From Ferroplasma acidarmanus Fer1 (GTDB lineage Archaea; Thermoplasmatota; Thermoplasmata; Thermoplasmatales; Thermoplasmataceae): a stretch of DNA of 64,000 nt. Numbering within the stretch: the first letter of the stretch is position 1; every line of letters begins with the position of its first letter. The notes under the pieces are model-generated. The model made no database searches, had not been told where the DNA came from, and saw only the letters and a list, made by a program, of their open reading frames with translations. Below, piece after piece: positions 9,175 to 18,170 of the stretch. Location: NCBI RefSeq assembly GCF_000152265.2, contig NC_021592.1, positions 1,240,001 to 1,304,000 on the forward strand. The letters are read 5' to 3'. A program made the translations under genes and the position numbers.

Positions 9175-10143
9175 ATGCCCATATTAATATATGAAGGCAA
9201 TGAGTTCGCAAAACCAGGCATAGAAAACGTAAAGATCGTGGATAAAGATCTCTCAGGAGAAGGCATAAAGGTAAAAATAGTAAAGGCAGGGTTAAATCCA
9301 CTGGATTACAATCTTATAGCTGGAAACATTGTATATAATGTAAACCCTATGCCCCATATTCCGGGTTCAGAGGTAATGGGAATTGCCATGGAAGATGGAA
9401 AACGTATACGCAAAGGGGATCGTGTAATAGTATATAACCGGATTTTTGACAATGGCTGTGATATGTGCTACTCTGGAAATGAACATTTATGCTACAATGG
9501 TGGGATATGGGGTGTTATTACCAACGGTGGCTATGCTGATTATATAAAAATAGGTGAGCAAAATCTTTTCAGGGTTCCAGAGTCTATTGATGACAACACG
9601 GCTGTCAGCATCGGCATCGGGGCATTGACATCCTACAGATCGCTGAAACGTGCCAGGGCAGGGATAAACGATAAGATACTGGTATATGGTGCGGGAAATA
9701 CAGGCATATTTACTGTGCAGATAGCACGCCAGATGGGTATGGATGTTTATGTATACTCCAGAAACAGGGAACTTGAAAGCCTTGGCATTAAGGTGCTGGA
9801 TTCTGTCCCTGACGACTTCAAAGCTGATATTATTGTTAACCCGCTTGGAGGAAAACTTTTCGGAGATTCAATAAAGCATTTGAAGAGAAGAGGGAAAATA
9901 GTAACTTACGGGGTTTTAACCGGAAGAAACGCAGACCTTGACATAGCAAACGTTTACACCAATGAACTGGAAATAATAGGGTCAACCGGCGGGACAAGAA
10001 AAGATTTAACAGAACTTCTGCAGATACTGGAAAAAAGCAATTTTCGCCTGCCCGTATATAAGGAATACAGTTTATGGGATATAAAAGACGCACTGCATGC
10101 ATTTAAGGATAGGGTAAATGGGAGAATAGTTTTTAATTTATAA
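9175..10143 (+). CDS. MDR-superfamily oxidoreductase (zinc ADH-like)
   Basis: Medium-chain dehydrogenase/reductase of 322 residues with a GroES-like N-terminal half and a Rossmann half whose nucleotide motif is YGAGNTG near residues 180-186. The structural-zinc lobe is present as D92, C95, C98 and C106; an acidic first ligand is also known from Sulfolobus ADH. The catalytic-zinc cysteine expected near residue 38 is missing (KAGLNPLDY), so this is more likely a quinone reductase or enoyl reductase type than a true alcohol dehydrogenase. It is convergent with rpe and overlaps it by 6 nt. Confidence 0.85.
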   Translation: MPILIYEGNEFAKPGIENVKIVDKDLSGEGIKVKIVKAGLNPLDYNLIAGNIVYNVNPMPHIPGSEVMGIAMEDGKRIRKGDRVIVYNRIFDNGCDMCYSGNEHLCYNGGIWGVITNGGYADYIKIGEQNLFRVPESIDDNTAVSIGIGALTSYRSLKRARAGINDKILVYGAGNTGIFTVQIARQMGMDVYVYSRNRELESLGIKVLDSVPDDFKADIIVNPLGGKLFGDSIKHLKRRGKIVTYGVLTGRNADLDIANVYTNELEIIGSTGGTRKDLTELLQILEKSNFRLPVYKEYSLWDIKDALHAFKDRVNGRIVFNL

Positions 10144-10779
10144 AGATTTTAACTTTTTTATACTTTCATTAATGCCATTTTTAAATATGTATGAAGCGGA
10201 TACCAGTATATCTGCTCCAGCCTCTACGGCCAGTTTTCCCGTTTCATTATTTATTCCACCATCTATTTCTATTCTGGTACTGTAATTATTTTCATCAATA
10301 AACTCTCTCAGTGCTTTAACCTTCTCAAGTGATTTTTCTATAAATTTCTGGCCTGAAAATCCTGGAAACACAGACATTACCAGAACAATTTCACTACCCG
10401 GGATTAACTTATAAATTTTTTTTACATCTGTGTCGGGGTTTATGACAATGCCGTACCTTATATTCTCGTCCTGAAACTTTTTTATTAAATTAATGACCTC
10501 AATAGGCGTTTCATAATGTATTAAAAGAACATCCGCTCCAGCATTTATGAACGATTTATAATAGCGGTCCGGGCGTTCTATCATAAGATGGCAATCAAGC
10601 CTGAGATTCGTGCCCTTTCTTATTGCAGCAACAAGGTCAGGCCCCATAGTTATATTATCTACAAAATGGCCATCCATAATGTCAAGATGAAAAGACCCTG
10701 CACCAGCATCCTGGCATTCCTTAATCTGGGTTCCAAGTTCCAGAAGGTTACTGGATATTATTGATGGAGAAATTTCCAT
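10138..10779 (-). CDS. rpe: Ribulose-phosphate 3-epimerase
   Basis: Interconverts ribulose 5-phosphate and xylulose 5-phosphate in the pentose phosphate/transketolase interplay. The (beta/alpha)8 barrel of 213 residues shows the metal and substrate motifs SPSII near the N-terminus, LDIMDGHFVDN, SVFPGFSGQKF and IDGGIN. The ATG at 10779 is preferred over a GTG at 10788 because a TATA-like element lies about 23 nt upstream of it and the protein then begins with the usual MEISPSI. Confidence 0.94.
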   Translation of the reverse strand: MEISPSIISSNLLELGTQIKECQDAGAGSFHLDIMDGHFVDNITMGPDLVAAIRKGTNLRLDCHLMIERPDRYYKSFINAGADVLLIHYETPIEVINLIKKFQDENIRYGIVINPDTDVKKIYKLIPGSEIVLVMSVFPGFSGQKFIEKSLEKVKALREFIDENNYSTRIEIDGGINNETGKLAVEAGADILVSASYIFKNGINESIKKLKSL

Positions 10780-10896
10780 GTTATTCACAACATAGAATTA
10801 TATGGTATGATTTATTCTTTTTTATTCTGCCACCTGCTACTATTTTTAAACAGGAAATCTACCAACCTGTGTTGTGGGCAGGGTGTTCAGAACTTA

Positions 10897-11105
10897 TTAA
10901 TTTTTGAAGTGGTTATATTCAATTGTCATACTGGTAAGCCATGCAAATTGTCCGGTATCTTTAGATGTAATGGATCTGGTTATTCTTCCAAACTCTGCTA
11001 CTGATCCAGTGCTTTTTAATTGTTCCGGAAAATCTATTCTGTATTGGATTTATAGGTTAATATCATGTTTATTGCTTCTCTTCCGGCGGATATAGTATCG
11101 CCCAT
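10897..11105 (-). pseudogene. Possible frameshifted small gene
   Basis: Within the 390-bp gap between rpe and the ABC1 kinase, the minus strand shows an ATG at 11105 preceded by GAGTGATAAA, reading 23 codons to a TAG at 11034. A second frame, shifted against the first, continues with a protein-like sequence of about 45 residues (it includes SVAEFGRITRSITSKDTGQF) to a TAA at 10897. Joined by one frameshift these would make a protein of about 68 residues. No family was recognised, and the call rests on amino-acid composition only. Confidence 0.28.
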
Positions 11106-11181
11106 TCATTTTATCACTCAAAATTGTAGATTTTCCGTTATAATGTCGTAAATATTAAAAGGATGGTTAAAATAGGCTCTG

Positions 11182-12708
11182 GTGAATACCGGGCTTAAAG
11201 GCATGAACAGGATTGAAATGCGTTACCTTGCAAAGCTGCTTCCCGTATTTTTAAGATTCAGCTCAGATCGTAAGAAATCTAAAAAGCAGGAAGAATATGA
11301 TTATAAAATAGAAAACCATGGCCGTGCTGCAGTAAATGCATTTATAGAACTTGGCCCTACATTTATAAAACTGGGGCAGGTACTCTCTGCAAGGCCGGAT
11401 CTTTTGCCTAAGGAATACTTAAAAGCATTTTCAGACCTCCAGGATAAGGTTCCTCCGGACAATTTTGTTTATGCTAAACAGATTATAGAGGAAAATGTTG
11501 GGAAAATGGAAACTGTTTTTGAAAGTTTCGATGAAAATGCCATATCCGGGGCATCACTGGGGCAGGTATACCGTGCAAAATATAAGGGAAGGGATGCAGC
11601 TGTAAAAGTTAACAGGCACAATATAGACAATGTCTTAAAAAGGGATCTTATTATAATAAAGAAACTGCTTAATATGTTCAAGCGTTTCATTGATAATTAC
11701 CTTTACATAAGCATATCTAACGTGCTCTCAGATTTTTCTGCCAGAATATACGATGAAACAAATTACCTTGTAGAGGCAGAGAATATAAAGCGTATAGGGA
11801 ATAATATAAAGAAATATGATATTATAATTCCTGAAGTTCTATTTGCGTCCCGGCAGGTTATAATACTTACATATATTGGTGGCATCAAAGTTACTGACAC
11901 AAAAAAACTGAAGGAGAAGGGAATAGACCTGCCAAAACTGGCCCATAATCTTGACCTCACATTTATCCGGATGTTATTGAGAAATGATATTTTCCATGCC
12001 GACCCCCATCCAGGAAATATAGCCATTTCTGATGAGGGAAAAATAATACTCTATGATTTCGGCATGGTTGGAAAGCTGGATGATGATACAAGGTTCAAGC
12101 TTTTAAAACTATACGATGGCCTCATAAATAAGGATCCGGATACCATAATGGACTCACTTTTGCAATTAAACGCACTATCTCCCGCTGCAAACAGGGGCAT
12201 AATAAGGAAAGGGATAGAACTCTCAATAGCTAACCTGTCAGGTGCAAATGTTAATGAAATGGATATCAGGGAATTGCTTGAAATTGCAAACAATGTTATA
12301 TTCGAATTTCCGTTCCACCTTCCAAGGGAACTTGTACTCTATATGCGGATGTCATCACTTCTGGAGGGAATATGCAAAACACTTGACCCGAATTTCAAGT
12401 TTGTGCTTGTATTGCGTGATATACTTTACAATGAAGGAATGCTTCAGGAATTATATCTTAAAGAAATGAACGAATTCGCCCAGAAGTCAATAATATCAAT
12501 AGAAAAGGGGCTTGATGTACTGCCACTGCTCAAACGGGCGCTTGAGGAGAGAAATGGCGAAACAAATGAAAACAAAAAACTTCCATCAACTGTATTTCTT
12601 TCTGCAATTCTTATTGCCATGGTATTATTTTCAAGGATTCATCCCGTAATATCATATATTGTTATAATAATAGATATTATTCTTTTTGCATATATTATAA
12701 AAAAATAA
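11182..12708 (+). CDS. ABC1/AarF/UbiB-family atypical kinase
   Basis: UbiB-type protein-kinase-like ATPase of 508 residues. The family's KxGQ motif (FIKLGQVLSARPD, residues 61-73) replaces the glycine loop; an AAVKV lysine, HADPHPGN catalytic loop and DFGMVG metal motif follow. Two C-terminal hydrophobic segments (about residues 465-505) anchor it in the membrane. Relatives act in quinone or isoprenoid-lipid metabolism. The GTG start lies about 30 nt after a TATA-like AAATATTA; an ATG seven codons later is possible. Single gene. Confidence 0.9.
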   Translation: MNTGLKGMNRIEMRYLAKLLPVFLRFSSDRKKSKKQEEYDYKIENHGRAAVNAFIELGPTFIKLGQVLSARPDLLPKEYLKAFSDLQDKVPPDNFVYAKQIIEENVGKMETVFESFDENAISGASLGQVYRAKYKGRDAAVKVNRHNIDNVLKRDLIIIKKLLNMFKRFIDNYLYISISNVLSDFSARIYDETNYLVEAENIKRIGNNIKKYDIIIPEVLFASRQVIILTYIGGIKVTDTKKLKEKGIDLPKLAHNLDLTFIRMLLRNDIFHADPHPGNIAISDEGKIILYDFGMVGKLDDDTRFKLLKLYDGLINKDPDTIMDSLLQLNALSPAANRGIIRKGIELSIANLSGANVNEMDIRELLEIANNVIFEFPFHLPRELVLYMRMSSLLEGICKTLDPNFKFVLVLRDILYNEGMLQELYLKEMNEFAQKSIISIEKGLDVLPLLKRALEERNGETNENKKLPSTVFLSAILIAMVLFSRIHPVISYIVIIIDIILFAYIIKK

Positions 12709-13089
12709 TTATTCTATTTTAACGGTTTTGACATTTTTTACAGGTATTTTTAATGATAAAACGCCATCGTTGTATTTTGCTGAAAAGTCCTGTTCAGTAT
12801 CTACTTCCATTGGAAGAGACATCCTTTTGAATACTTTTTCCGGCCTCTGGTTCTCAAATACTGTGCCTTCAGGCTTTATTTCCCTGTCTGCCCTGATGAC
12901 TATAGCATTCTTTTCCAGTGTTACCTTTATATCGTCTCTAGCGAAACCAGGAAGGTCCGCCTCTATTCCTATATATCCGTTATCTTCATACATGGTTACT
13001 GGCGGATACATAAATGTCATTATTTCCTTGGCCCTGTTGTTTATATTCTTCATAAACTCATCTGAGTAATATTTTAACGGTCTGTACAT
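12709..13089 (-). CDS. Small heat-shock protein, Hsp20/alpha-crystallin
   Basis: ATP-independent holdase chaperone of 126 residues. After a short N-terminal arm, the alpha-crystallin beta-sandwich runs from about residue 33 to 115, with the ADLPGFARDDIKVTLE strand pair and the C-terminal A-x-x-x-x-GVL motif (AKYNDGVLSLKIPV). The C-terminal tail is very short and lacks a clear I-x-I motif, which may limit oligomer size. It is directly convergent with the ABC1 kinase gene. Confidence 0.92.
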   Translation of the reverse strand: MYRPLKYYSDEFMKNINNRAKEIMTFMYPPVTMYEDNGYIGIEADLPGFARDDIKVTLEKNAIVIRADREIKPEGTVFENQRPEKVFKRMSLPMEVDTEQDFSAKYNDGVLSLKIPVKNVKTVKIE

Positions 13090-13239
13090 ATTTCAAATAT
13101 AAATTAAGAGTACTAAAAGTTTATGTTAGCCAAATTCATTCAATTAATGTTATCTATATAATTTTAAGAAATAATGTTTTTGAATAGTTCTATAAAGCAT
13201 CACACAAATATTTATATATATTCATACGTTTAATTTATA

Positions 13240-14823
13240 ATGAAACATGAATATATAGTATTCATATCTTTCATAGTGGTTATTATGTTTATAATAATGG
13301 CATTTTCAGGAATAACATCACAGCAAAATTCCCAGAATAATGATATTAGCACACCCGATATATTGCCATTGTACGGGGAGGTTGTAAATAAATGGTCTTT
13401 GTCTGGAAAAGTATGTGCACCGCCCAAAGCAAGTATAGGGAGTACAGTTACATTAAAAATTGATGTTACATCCTTTTCAGAATCATCAGGTGCAGGCCCT
13501 ACAATAATGTATTTTGTTATTAATGGAAATAATGCCCATACTGTTGATGTATCGGGCACAGGAGTATATACATACAACTGGAATGTTGGATTAAACTATG
13601 GAAATATAAATTTCCATGCAAAGTACCTTTCAGGTTCTGAATTCGAGGAATATTACCCTGCACATTCACATTTAAGGCCAATGGTATTCTTCAGGAATGC
13701 ATATTCAACATTCGGCGATTCCACTATACACGTAAAGAAATATTTAGATGTAACAGGCTATGATGGGAATAATACAATATATTTAAGCACGGGCTCTGGC
13801 AGTTTCTATAAAATTTATAATATGAAAATCGTTGGGAGAACAAATGATACGTATACAAAATCATCGGATTTATGCTCATCAAATGATAGCATTATAGAGG
13901 CAATAACATCATACGGTGATTCATGTGACGGTTCTTATTTACAGATTAATCTTAATCTTACATCACTAAGCGAGGGAAATTATTATATGCCTCCTAATGG
14001 AGAGTATTCCGGTTTGCGGGATGAATATATTGATATAAATACAAATGCACCATCTGATATAGCATCTGGAATTCAAAACAATATACAAACTTCATACAAT
14101 AATGGTTTTAATATTGCAACAAATACAAATAATAAGGGAACTGAAATAGATCAGGATGTATGTTCATTAATACTTGATGGCATATCGCTTATACCGGTTG
14201 CAGGATATGCTGCTACTGCAATAAGTGCTGCAAGTACAACAGCAAATTTAATAAGTACAATATCATCTGCAAACAATCCTGCAGGAACCAGCGATAACAA
14301 TATAGCCGGAATATCCTGTAATCTCCATGGAGTATGCCATCAGTTAGCCTTTCAATATTCATTTTCCCTCAATTTCCTGATTTCCCTTGCACGTTTTTTT
14401 ATGTGGCTGATGATCTCGCTAAGTGGTGTCCCAGGACCGAAATTTCCGGTTATGCCCATTTTTTCAAGGGCTGGCTTGTCCTCATCAGGGATTATTCCGC
14501 CCCCAACCACCGCTATATCATTTACACCACGCTTTTTCAAGCTCTCCATAACATTCCTGAAGGCTGTCATGTGGGCACCATTTAACAGGCTCAATGCAAT
14601 TACATCTACATCTTCATTAATTGCGGTATCAACTACCTCTTCCGGCGTTGGCAATAATCCAGCATATATGACATCCATCCCTGCATCCCTGAATGCTTTG
14701 GCAAGGACAAATATACCCCTATCATGCCCATCTATAGCAGGTTTAGCCAGCAGAATCTTTATTGGCGCTTCAGTATATTTTCGGTTCTTTCCATTCTCCA
14801 AATATATCCCTCCCGATATTTGA
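13240..14823 (+). CDS. Secreted protein, frame extended antisense
   Basis: The first 370 residues or so look like a real exported protein: an N-terminal membrane/signal segment (residues 5-24), a Ser/Thr/Asn-rich extracellular body with paired cysteines (for example near residues 212 and 227), and a hydrophobic Ala/Ser/Thr stretch near 318-345. From about 14350 the frame runs antisense through the whole methylmalonyl-CoA mutase small-subunit gene, and its composition changes to that of a shadow frame. I infer that the true 3' end has been lost and that the product is either truncated or carries about 157 meaningless residues. No family recognised. Confidence 0.6.
   Translation: MKHEYIVFISFIVVIMFIIMAFSGITSQQNSQNNDISTPDILPLYGEVVNKWSLSGKVCAPPKASIGSTVTLKIDVTSFSESSGAGPTIMYFVINGNNAHTVDVSGTGVYTYNWNVGLNYGNINFHAKYLSGSEFEEYYPAHSHLRPMVFFRNAYSTFGDSTIHVKKYLDVTGYDGNNTIYLSTGSGSFYKIYNMKIVGRTNDTYTKSSDLCSSNDSIIEAITSYGDSCDGSYLQINLNLTSLSEGNYYMPPNGEYSGLRDEYIDINTNAPSDIASGIQNNIQTSYNNGFNIATNTNNKGTEIDQDVCSLILDGISLIPVAGYAATAISAASTTANLISTISSANNPAGTSDNNIAGISCNLHGVCHQLAFQYSFSLNFLISLARFFMWLMISLSGVPGPKFPVMPIFSRAGLSSSGIIPPPTTAISFTPRFFKLSITFLKAVMWAPFNRLNAITSTSSLIAVSTTSSGVGNNPAYMTSIPASLNALARTNIPLSCPSIAGLASRIFIGASVYFRFFPFSKYIPPDI
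14352..14801 (-). CDS. Methylmalonyl-CoA mutase, B12-binding subunit
   Basis: Cobalamin-binding subunit of the two-subunit mutase that interconverts succinyl-CoA and (R)-methylmalonyl-CoA. The base-off/His-on signature DGHDRG is followed by SLLNGAH and VVGGGIIPDED, all in the expected order. I place the start at a TTG (14801), because GGGAGGG sits 6 nt upstream of it; a TTG at 14834 would add 11 residues. It overlaps the end of the large-subunit gene by 32 nt, so the two are made together. About 149 residues. Confidence 0.9.
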   Translation of the reverse strand: MENGKNRKYTEAPIKILLAKPAIDGHDRGIFVLAKAFRDAGMDVIYAGLLPTPEEVVDTAINEDVDVIALSLLNGAHMTAFRNVMESLKKRGVNDIAVVGGGIIPDEDKPALEKMGITGNFGPGTPLSEIISHIKKRAREIRKLRENEY

Positions 14824-16473
14824 TATTTCTTCAAGTGTGCAGTAGTTCCGTACGCAATCCATGATATATGGCATTAGATTTACGCTTTCATCTTCCATGG
14901 CATTTTTCAGTTTTTCAAGGGATTCTGCAACCTTTGATTCATCCCTTTTTGATTTTATATTCTTAAGGCTATTGATCTGCCCGTTTTCAGCTATATCTGT
15001 AATTTTTAATGTGTTTATTGGCTTTTCATCCTTATCAACGTACCTGTTCACGCCAACTATTATGTCATCTTCATTTTCAATTTTCAACTGTTTTTTATAT
15101 GACGTGTCTGCTATTTCCTTCTGTATGTATCCCGATTTGACAGCATCGAGTATGCCGCCCATTTTTTCTATCTCGGAGAAATATTTGTATGCTTCTATCT
15201 CCATCTCACAGGTTAGCCTTTCAAGATAATATGAACCACCAAGCGGGTCAATTACATCTGCTATTCCCGTTTCCTCTGCAATTATTTGCTGTGTTCTCAG
15301 GGCAACTTTTACAGCATTGTCTGTAGGCAAAGCCCATGCCTCGTCATAGGAATTTGTATGCAGACTCTGTGTTCCACCAAGTACTGCAGCCATTGCCTCT
15401 ATTGTTGTCCTCACTATATTGTTAAGCGGTTGTTGCCAGGTAAGTGTATAGCCGGATGTCTGTGTATGGAATTTCAATTCCATGCTTCTGGGATTTTTTG
15501 CATGGTATTTTTCTTTCAATACTGTTGCCCAGATTCTTCTTGCTGCCCTGAATTTTGCTATTTCCTCAAAGAAATTTATCGATGAATTAAAGAAAAATGA
15601 CATTCTCGGTGCAAAATCATCGACGTTCAGTCCAGCATTCATTCCCATCTCTATGTAATAAAATCCATCGGCTAGGGTGAACGCAAGTTCCTGGACAGCA
15701 CTGGACCCTGCTTCCCGTATATGGTATCCGGAGACACTGATGTAATTCCATTTAGGTACATGCTCTGTTGAATATGTAAGCATATCCCTTATGAGCCTTA
15801 AATGGGCTTCCGGTGGATACATCCACTCTTTCTGGGCTATGTACTCCTTCAATATATCTGCCTGTACAGTTCCGGCTATCTTCTCCAGCGGAATGCCTTT
15901 TTCCTCTGCAAGGACGAAGTACATGGCAGTAAGTATAGCTGCAGGGGCATTGATGGTCATTGATGTGCTGACCTTGCTGAGGTCTATGCCGTCAAAAATT
16001 CGTTCCATGTCATGCAGTGAAGATACATTTACACCGCATTTTCCCACCTCACCTTCAGCTCTCTTATTATCACAATCAAATCCATAAAGCGTTGGCATAT
16101 CAAAGGCAATGCTGAGCCCTGTTTCTCCATTTTCTATAAGGTATTTCAATCGTTTGTTTGTATCGTCCGGTGTTCCGAAGCCTGAAAACATTCTCATTGT
16201 CCAGTTCCTTCCACGGTACATATTGGGATATACGCCTCTTGTAAAGGGATATTCGCCGGGGTTTCCAAGGATACTGTCAATATTGTCCGGGAGGTCGCCA
16301 CGTGTATATAGCTCCTTTACCGGCATTGATGATGAATTTGTCCTGCTTTTATCCTTATACCCCGTTTTTTTATTCCATGGTTCCAGTATAGTCTTTTTCC
16401 ACTCTTCATAGTTTTTATCTTCCTTAAAAGATCCTTTTATTTCTTTAATTTTGAGGTCCCAGAAATTTTCCAT
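14770..16473 (-). CDS. Methylmalonyl-CoA mutase, catalytic subunit
   Basis: TIM-barrel subunit of 567 residues that binds the CoA substrate and carries out the B12 radical rearrangement. Visible motifs are the substrate-binding TLYGFDCDN region near residues 125-133, YISVSGYHIREAG, and HTQTSGYTLTWQQP. Length fits the archaeal/alpha-only form in which the B12 domain is a separate chain encoded just downstream. An ATATTAAT element lies about 26 nt upstream of the ATG. The corrin genes near 50-55 kb would supply the cofactor. Confidence 0.95.
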   Translation of the reverse strand: MENFWDLKIKEIKGSFKEDKNYEEWKKTILEPWNKKTGYKDKSRTNSSSMPVKELYTRGDLPDNIDSILGNPGEYPFTRGVYPNMYRGRNWTMRMFSGFGTPDDTNKRLKYLIENGETGLSIAFDMPTLYGFDCDNKRAEGEVGKCGVNVSSLHDMERIFDGIDLSKVSTSMTINAPAAILTAMYFVLAEEKGIPLEKIAGTVQADILKEYIAQKEWMYPPEAHLRLIRDMLTYSTEHVPKWNYISVSGYHIREAGSSAVQELAFTLADGFYYIEMGMNAGLNVDDFAPRMSFFFNSSINFFEEIAKFRAARRIWATVLKEKYHAKNPRSMELKFHTQTSGYTLTWQQPLNNIVRTTIEAMAAVLGGTQSLHTNSYDEAWALPTDNAVKVALRTQQIIAEETGIADVIDPLGGSYYLERLTCEMEIEAYKYFSEIEKMGGILDAVKSGYIQKEIADTSYKKQLKIENEDDIIVGVNRYVDKDEKPINTLKITDIAENGQINSLKNIKSKRDESKVAESLEKLKNAMEDESVNLMPYIMDCVRNYCTLEEISNIGRDIFGEWKEPKIY

Positions 16474-16550
16474 AATAGCTTAATGGCTAAAAGCATTAAT
16501 ATTTTTCTTATGGGATTTATCCCTGCCATTTTAAATATTTTGCTGGATAA

Positions 16551-17291
16551 TTACAGGAAATGTTCTGACATTTTATCTACCATATTTGTTATATACCCAT
16601 TTAAGCCCGAATCAGTGATAAACATACTATCCTCTTCTCTGTCAACGGTCCATGGAACTACAAAATATCCATCCTCCTGTATTTCTTTAAATTTTTTCAT
16701 ATATTCTTTTTTATATTCCGGCAAGAATAATGAAACGCCCATTGATCTCAAATCCTTGCAATCTATTTTTCCAATGTATTTTTCAGAATGCTGATCATAA
16801 TCAAAACCCAGCATGATAGTCCTGCTGAGCTCACCTGCCCTCCTCAAGGCATAAGGATCGAATGATATAATGCACACATGGTCTTCCATGCCCATGGATT
16901 CAACAACCTGCAGCGTATACTTAGTTAATTCATTTTTTACAAGGTAGCCATCATCATGCACAGTTTTAAGCTCAACGAGAAAATATTTGTCCCTGAACAA
17001 TTTAAACAGATCACGCAGTTTTGGTATATTGTGCCCTCTTACCATAATTTTATCAATTTCAGCGGATTCAATGTTTTCTATATCCTTATCAATTGAGGCA
17101 AGCCTGTTAAGGTTAAAATCATGAATAACATATACCTCATTGTCCCTGCTAAGGTGGACGTCAAGTTCCACAATATTTGTATATTTGAAAGCGTTTTCAA
17201 ATGATTCTATGGTATTCTCAACATATTCGGAAGGCAAACCTCTATGGCCCACAACCACAAAATTTGATTTAATGTAATCTCTTATATTCAT
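16551..17291 (-). CDS. Glycerophosphodiester phosphodiesterase
   Basis: GDPD-family enzyme of 246 residues that hydrolyses glycerophosphodiesters to an alcohol and glycerol phosphate. The catalytic HRG pair is at residues 16-18, followed by ENTIESF, the metal-binding ELDVHLSRD and the second histidine in VIHDFNL. No signal peptide, so it is cytoplasmic and may recycle lipid head groups. It lies 77 bp upstream of the mutase operon in the same direction but has its own promoter context. Confidence 0.9.
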   Translation of the reverse strand: MNIRDYIKSNFVVVGHRGLPSEYVENTIESFENAFKYTNIVELDVHLSRDNEVYVIHDFNLNRLASIDKDIENIESAEIDKIMVRGHNIPKLRDLFKLFRDKYFLVELKTVHDDGYLVKNELTKYTLQVVESMGMEDHVCIISFDPYALRRAGELSRTIMLGFDYDQHSEKYIGKIDCKDLRSMGVSLFLPEYKKEYMKKFKEIQEDGYFVVPWTVDREEDSMFITDSGLNGYITNMVDKMSEHFL

Positions 17292-17350
17292 GGCGTGTAA
17301 TATAACCCCAGCTTAAAATAATTTCCAATGTAAAGTTATAAAAATAAAAT

Positions 17351-17671
17351 TTAGAAATCGAACTTTTTAATTATTTTTTCGTTATAATAACTTGGATATG
17401 TATATTTTCTGAGCAATGGATAGTAAGTAAGATTAAATTTTCTAAGAATTTCACGTACTTCCTTGGATGAATACGTTACATTAAACTCCTCTTCTATATA
17501 TTCTTGAATTTCATGGACTGTGCATACCTTTTTATTTTCTACACAATTCTTCAAGGCTATCATCTGGTTTTCATGTAATTTTGAAGGCCGACCCATGTAT
17601 GTCCTGACCAAAACTCTCTTTTCTTTTCCATTTTCAACTGATATCACAGTTTCTAATTGATTCTGTCCCAT
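17351..17671 (-). CDS. Stand-alone winged HTH protein, IS630-like
   Basis: A 106-residue protein whose core (IQEYIEEEFNVTYSSKEVRE, then a leucine-rich helix) resembles the winged helix-turn-helix found at the N-terminus of IS630-type transposases, preceded by a basic GRPSKL element. There is no DDE catalytic domain in any frame downstream. An AGGGTGA site 4 nt before the ATG and a perfect palindrome over the promoter point to a functioning, possibly self-regulating DNA-binding protein rather than a dead fragment. A transposase remnant remains possible. Confidence 0.68.
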   Translation of the reverse strand: MGQNQLETVISVENGKEKRVLVRTYMGRPSKLHENQMIALKNCVENKKVCTVHEIQEYIEEEFNVTYSSKEVREILRKFNLTYYPLLRKYTYPSYYNEKIIKKFDF

Positions 17672-17699
17672 ACTTTCACCCTACATTTCCATCATACGT

Positions 17700-17719
17700 A
17701 TAACGTATAAATACGTTAT
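17700..17719. promoter_or_regulatory. Perfect palindrome over the HTH gene promoter
   Basis: ATAACGTAT-AA-ATACGTTAT is an exact inverted repeat with 9-nt arms. On the minus strand its centre reads TATTTATA, a TATA-like element about 38 nt upstream of the HTH gene's ATG. A dimer bound here would block TBP, so it is a good candidate operator for the adjacent HTH protein. Confidence 0.6.
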
Positions 17720-18170
17720 TATTATGTGAAAATTAATCAAAAAAAAACGAAAACATATATATTTTGTCTGATTTCATTATTTTAACATTTATATTCAATA
17801 TTATAACATGAAACTATTAGTATCTATATTTTTAAATCGAAAAGTAACATTAAATATATAAAAGATGAACTTTTAATTCACACTTCGATTTAGTCCTATT
17901 TCCTCAGGATATTTGAGAATAATATTCATCAATATAATTCAATAAACGGTAGAAAAGCATAATAGATATTAAATGGCCAACATAATATTTTGTGATACAG
18001 CATACATAGCTACAGGATACCGGCATCGGGCAAAAATTCTATTTCCAAATGAATAAACTATAAATTTTAGATATTTATATTTTTTAGATATAAACAAATC
18101 AAAATAAACAATTAAAAGTGTTGCAAATTTTAAATAACACATCTTATATAATTCTATTAAATTACTCATA
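17720..18170. other. AT-rich non-coding stretch
   Basis: About 450 bp of very AT-rich sequence with short chance frames only. The last 30 bp hold the TATA element (CTTATATA, near 18144-18150) of the DUF3834 gene. Nothing else was recognised. Confidence 0.5.

Noticed and set aside
10807-11095. Plus-strand open frames between rpe and the ABC1 kinase
   Set aside because: They have Cys/Ser/Leu-rich composition typical of a reverse frame, no start signals and no family; the minus strand is more protein-like.
13240-14823. One genuine 527-residue secreted protein
   Set aside because: The last 157 codons lie antisense over a well-supported mutase subunit and have shadow-frame composition, so only the first 370 or so residues are taken as real.
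17947-18055. Possible 27-codon plus-strand peptide
   Set aside because: The frame starts with ATG but is very short, has no ribosome-binding site and no similarity I can name.
17969-18169. Minus-strand 66-codon frame upstream of the DUF3834 gene
   Set aside because: It lies in AT-rich sequence, overlaps the DUF3834 promoter and has no recognisable motif or ribosome site.
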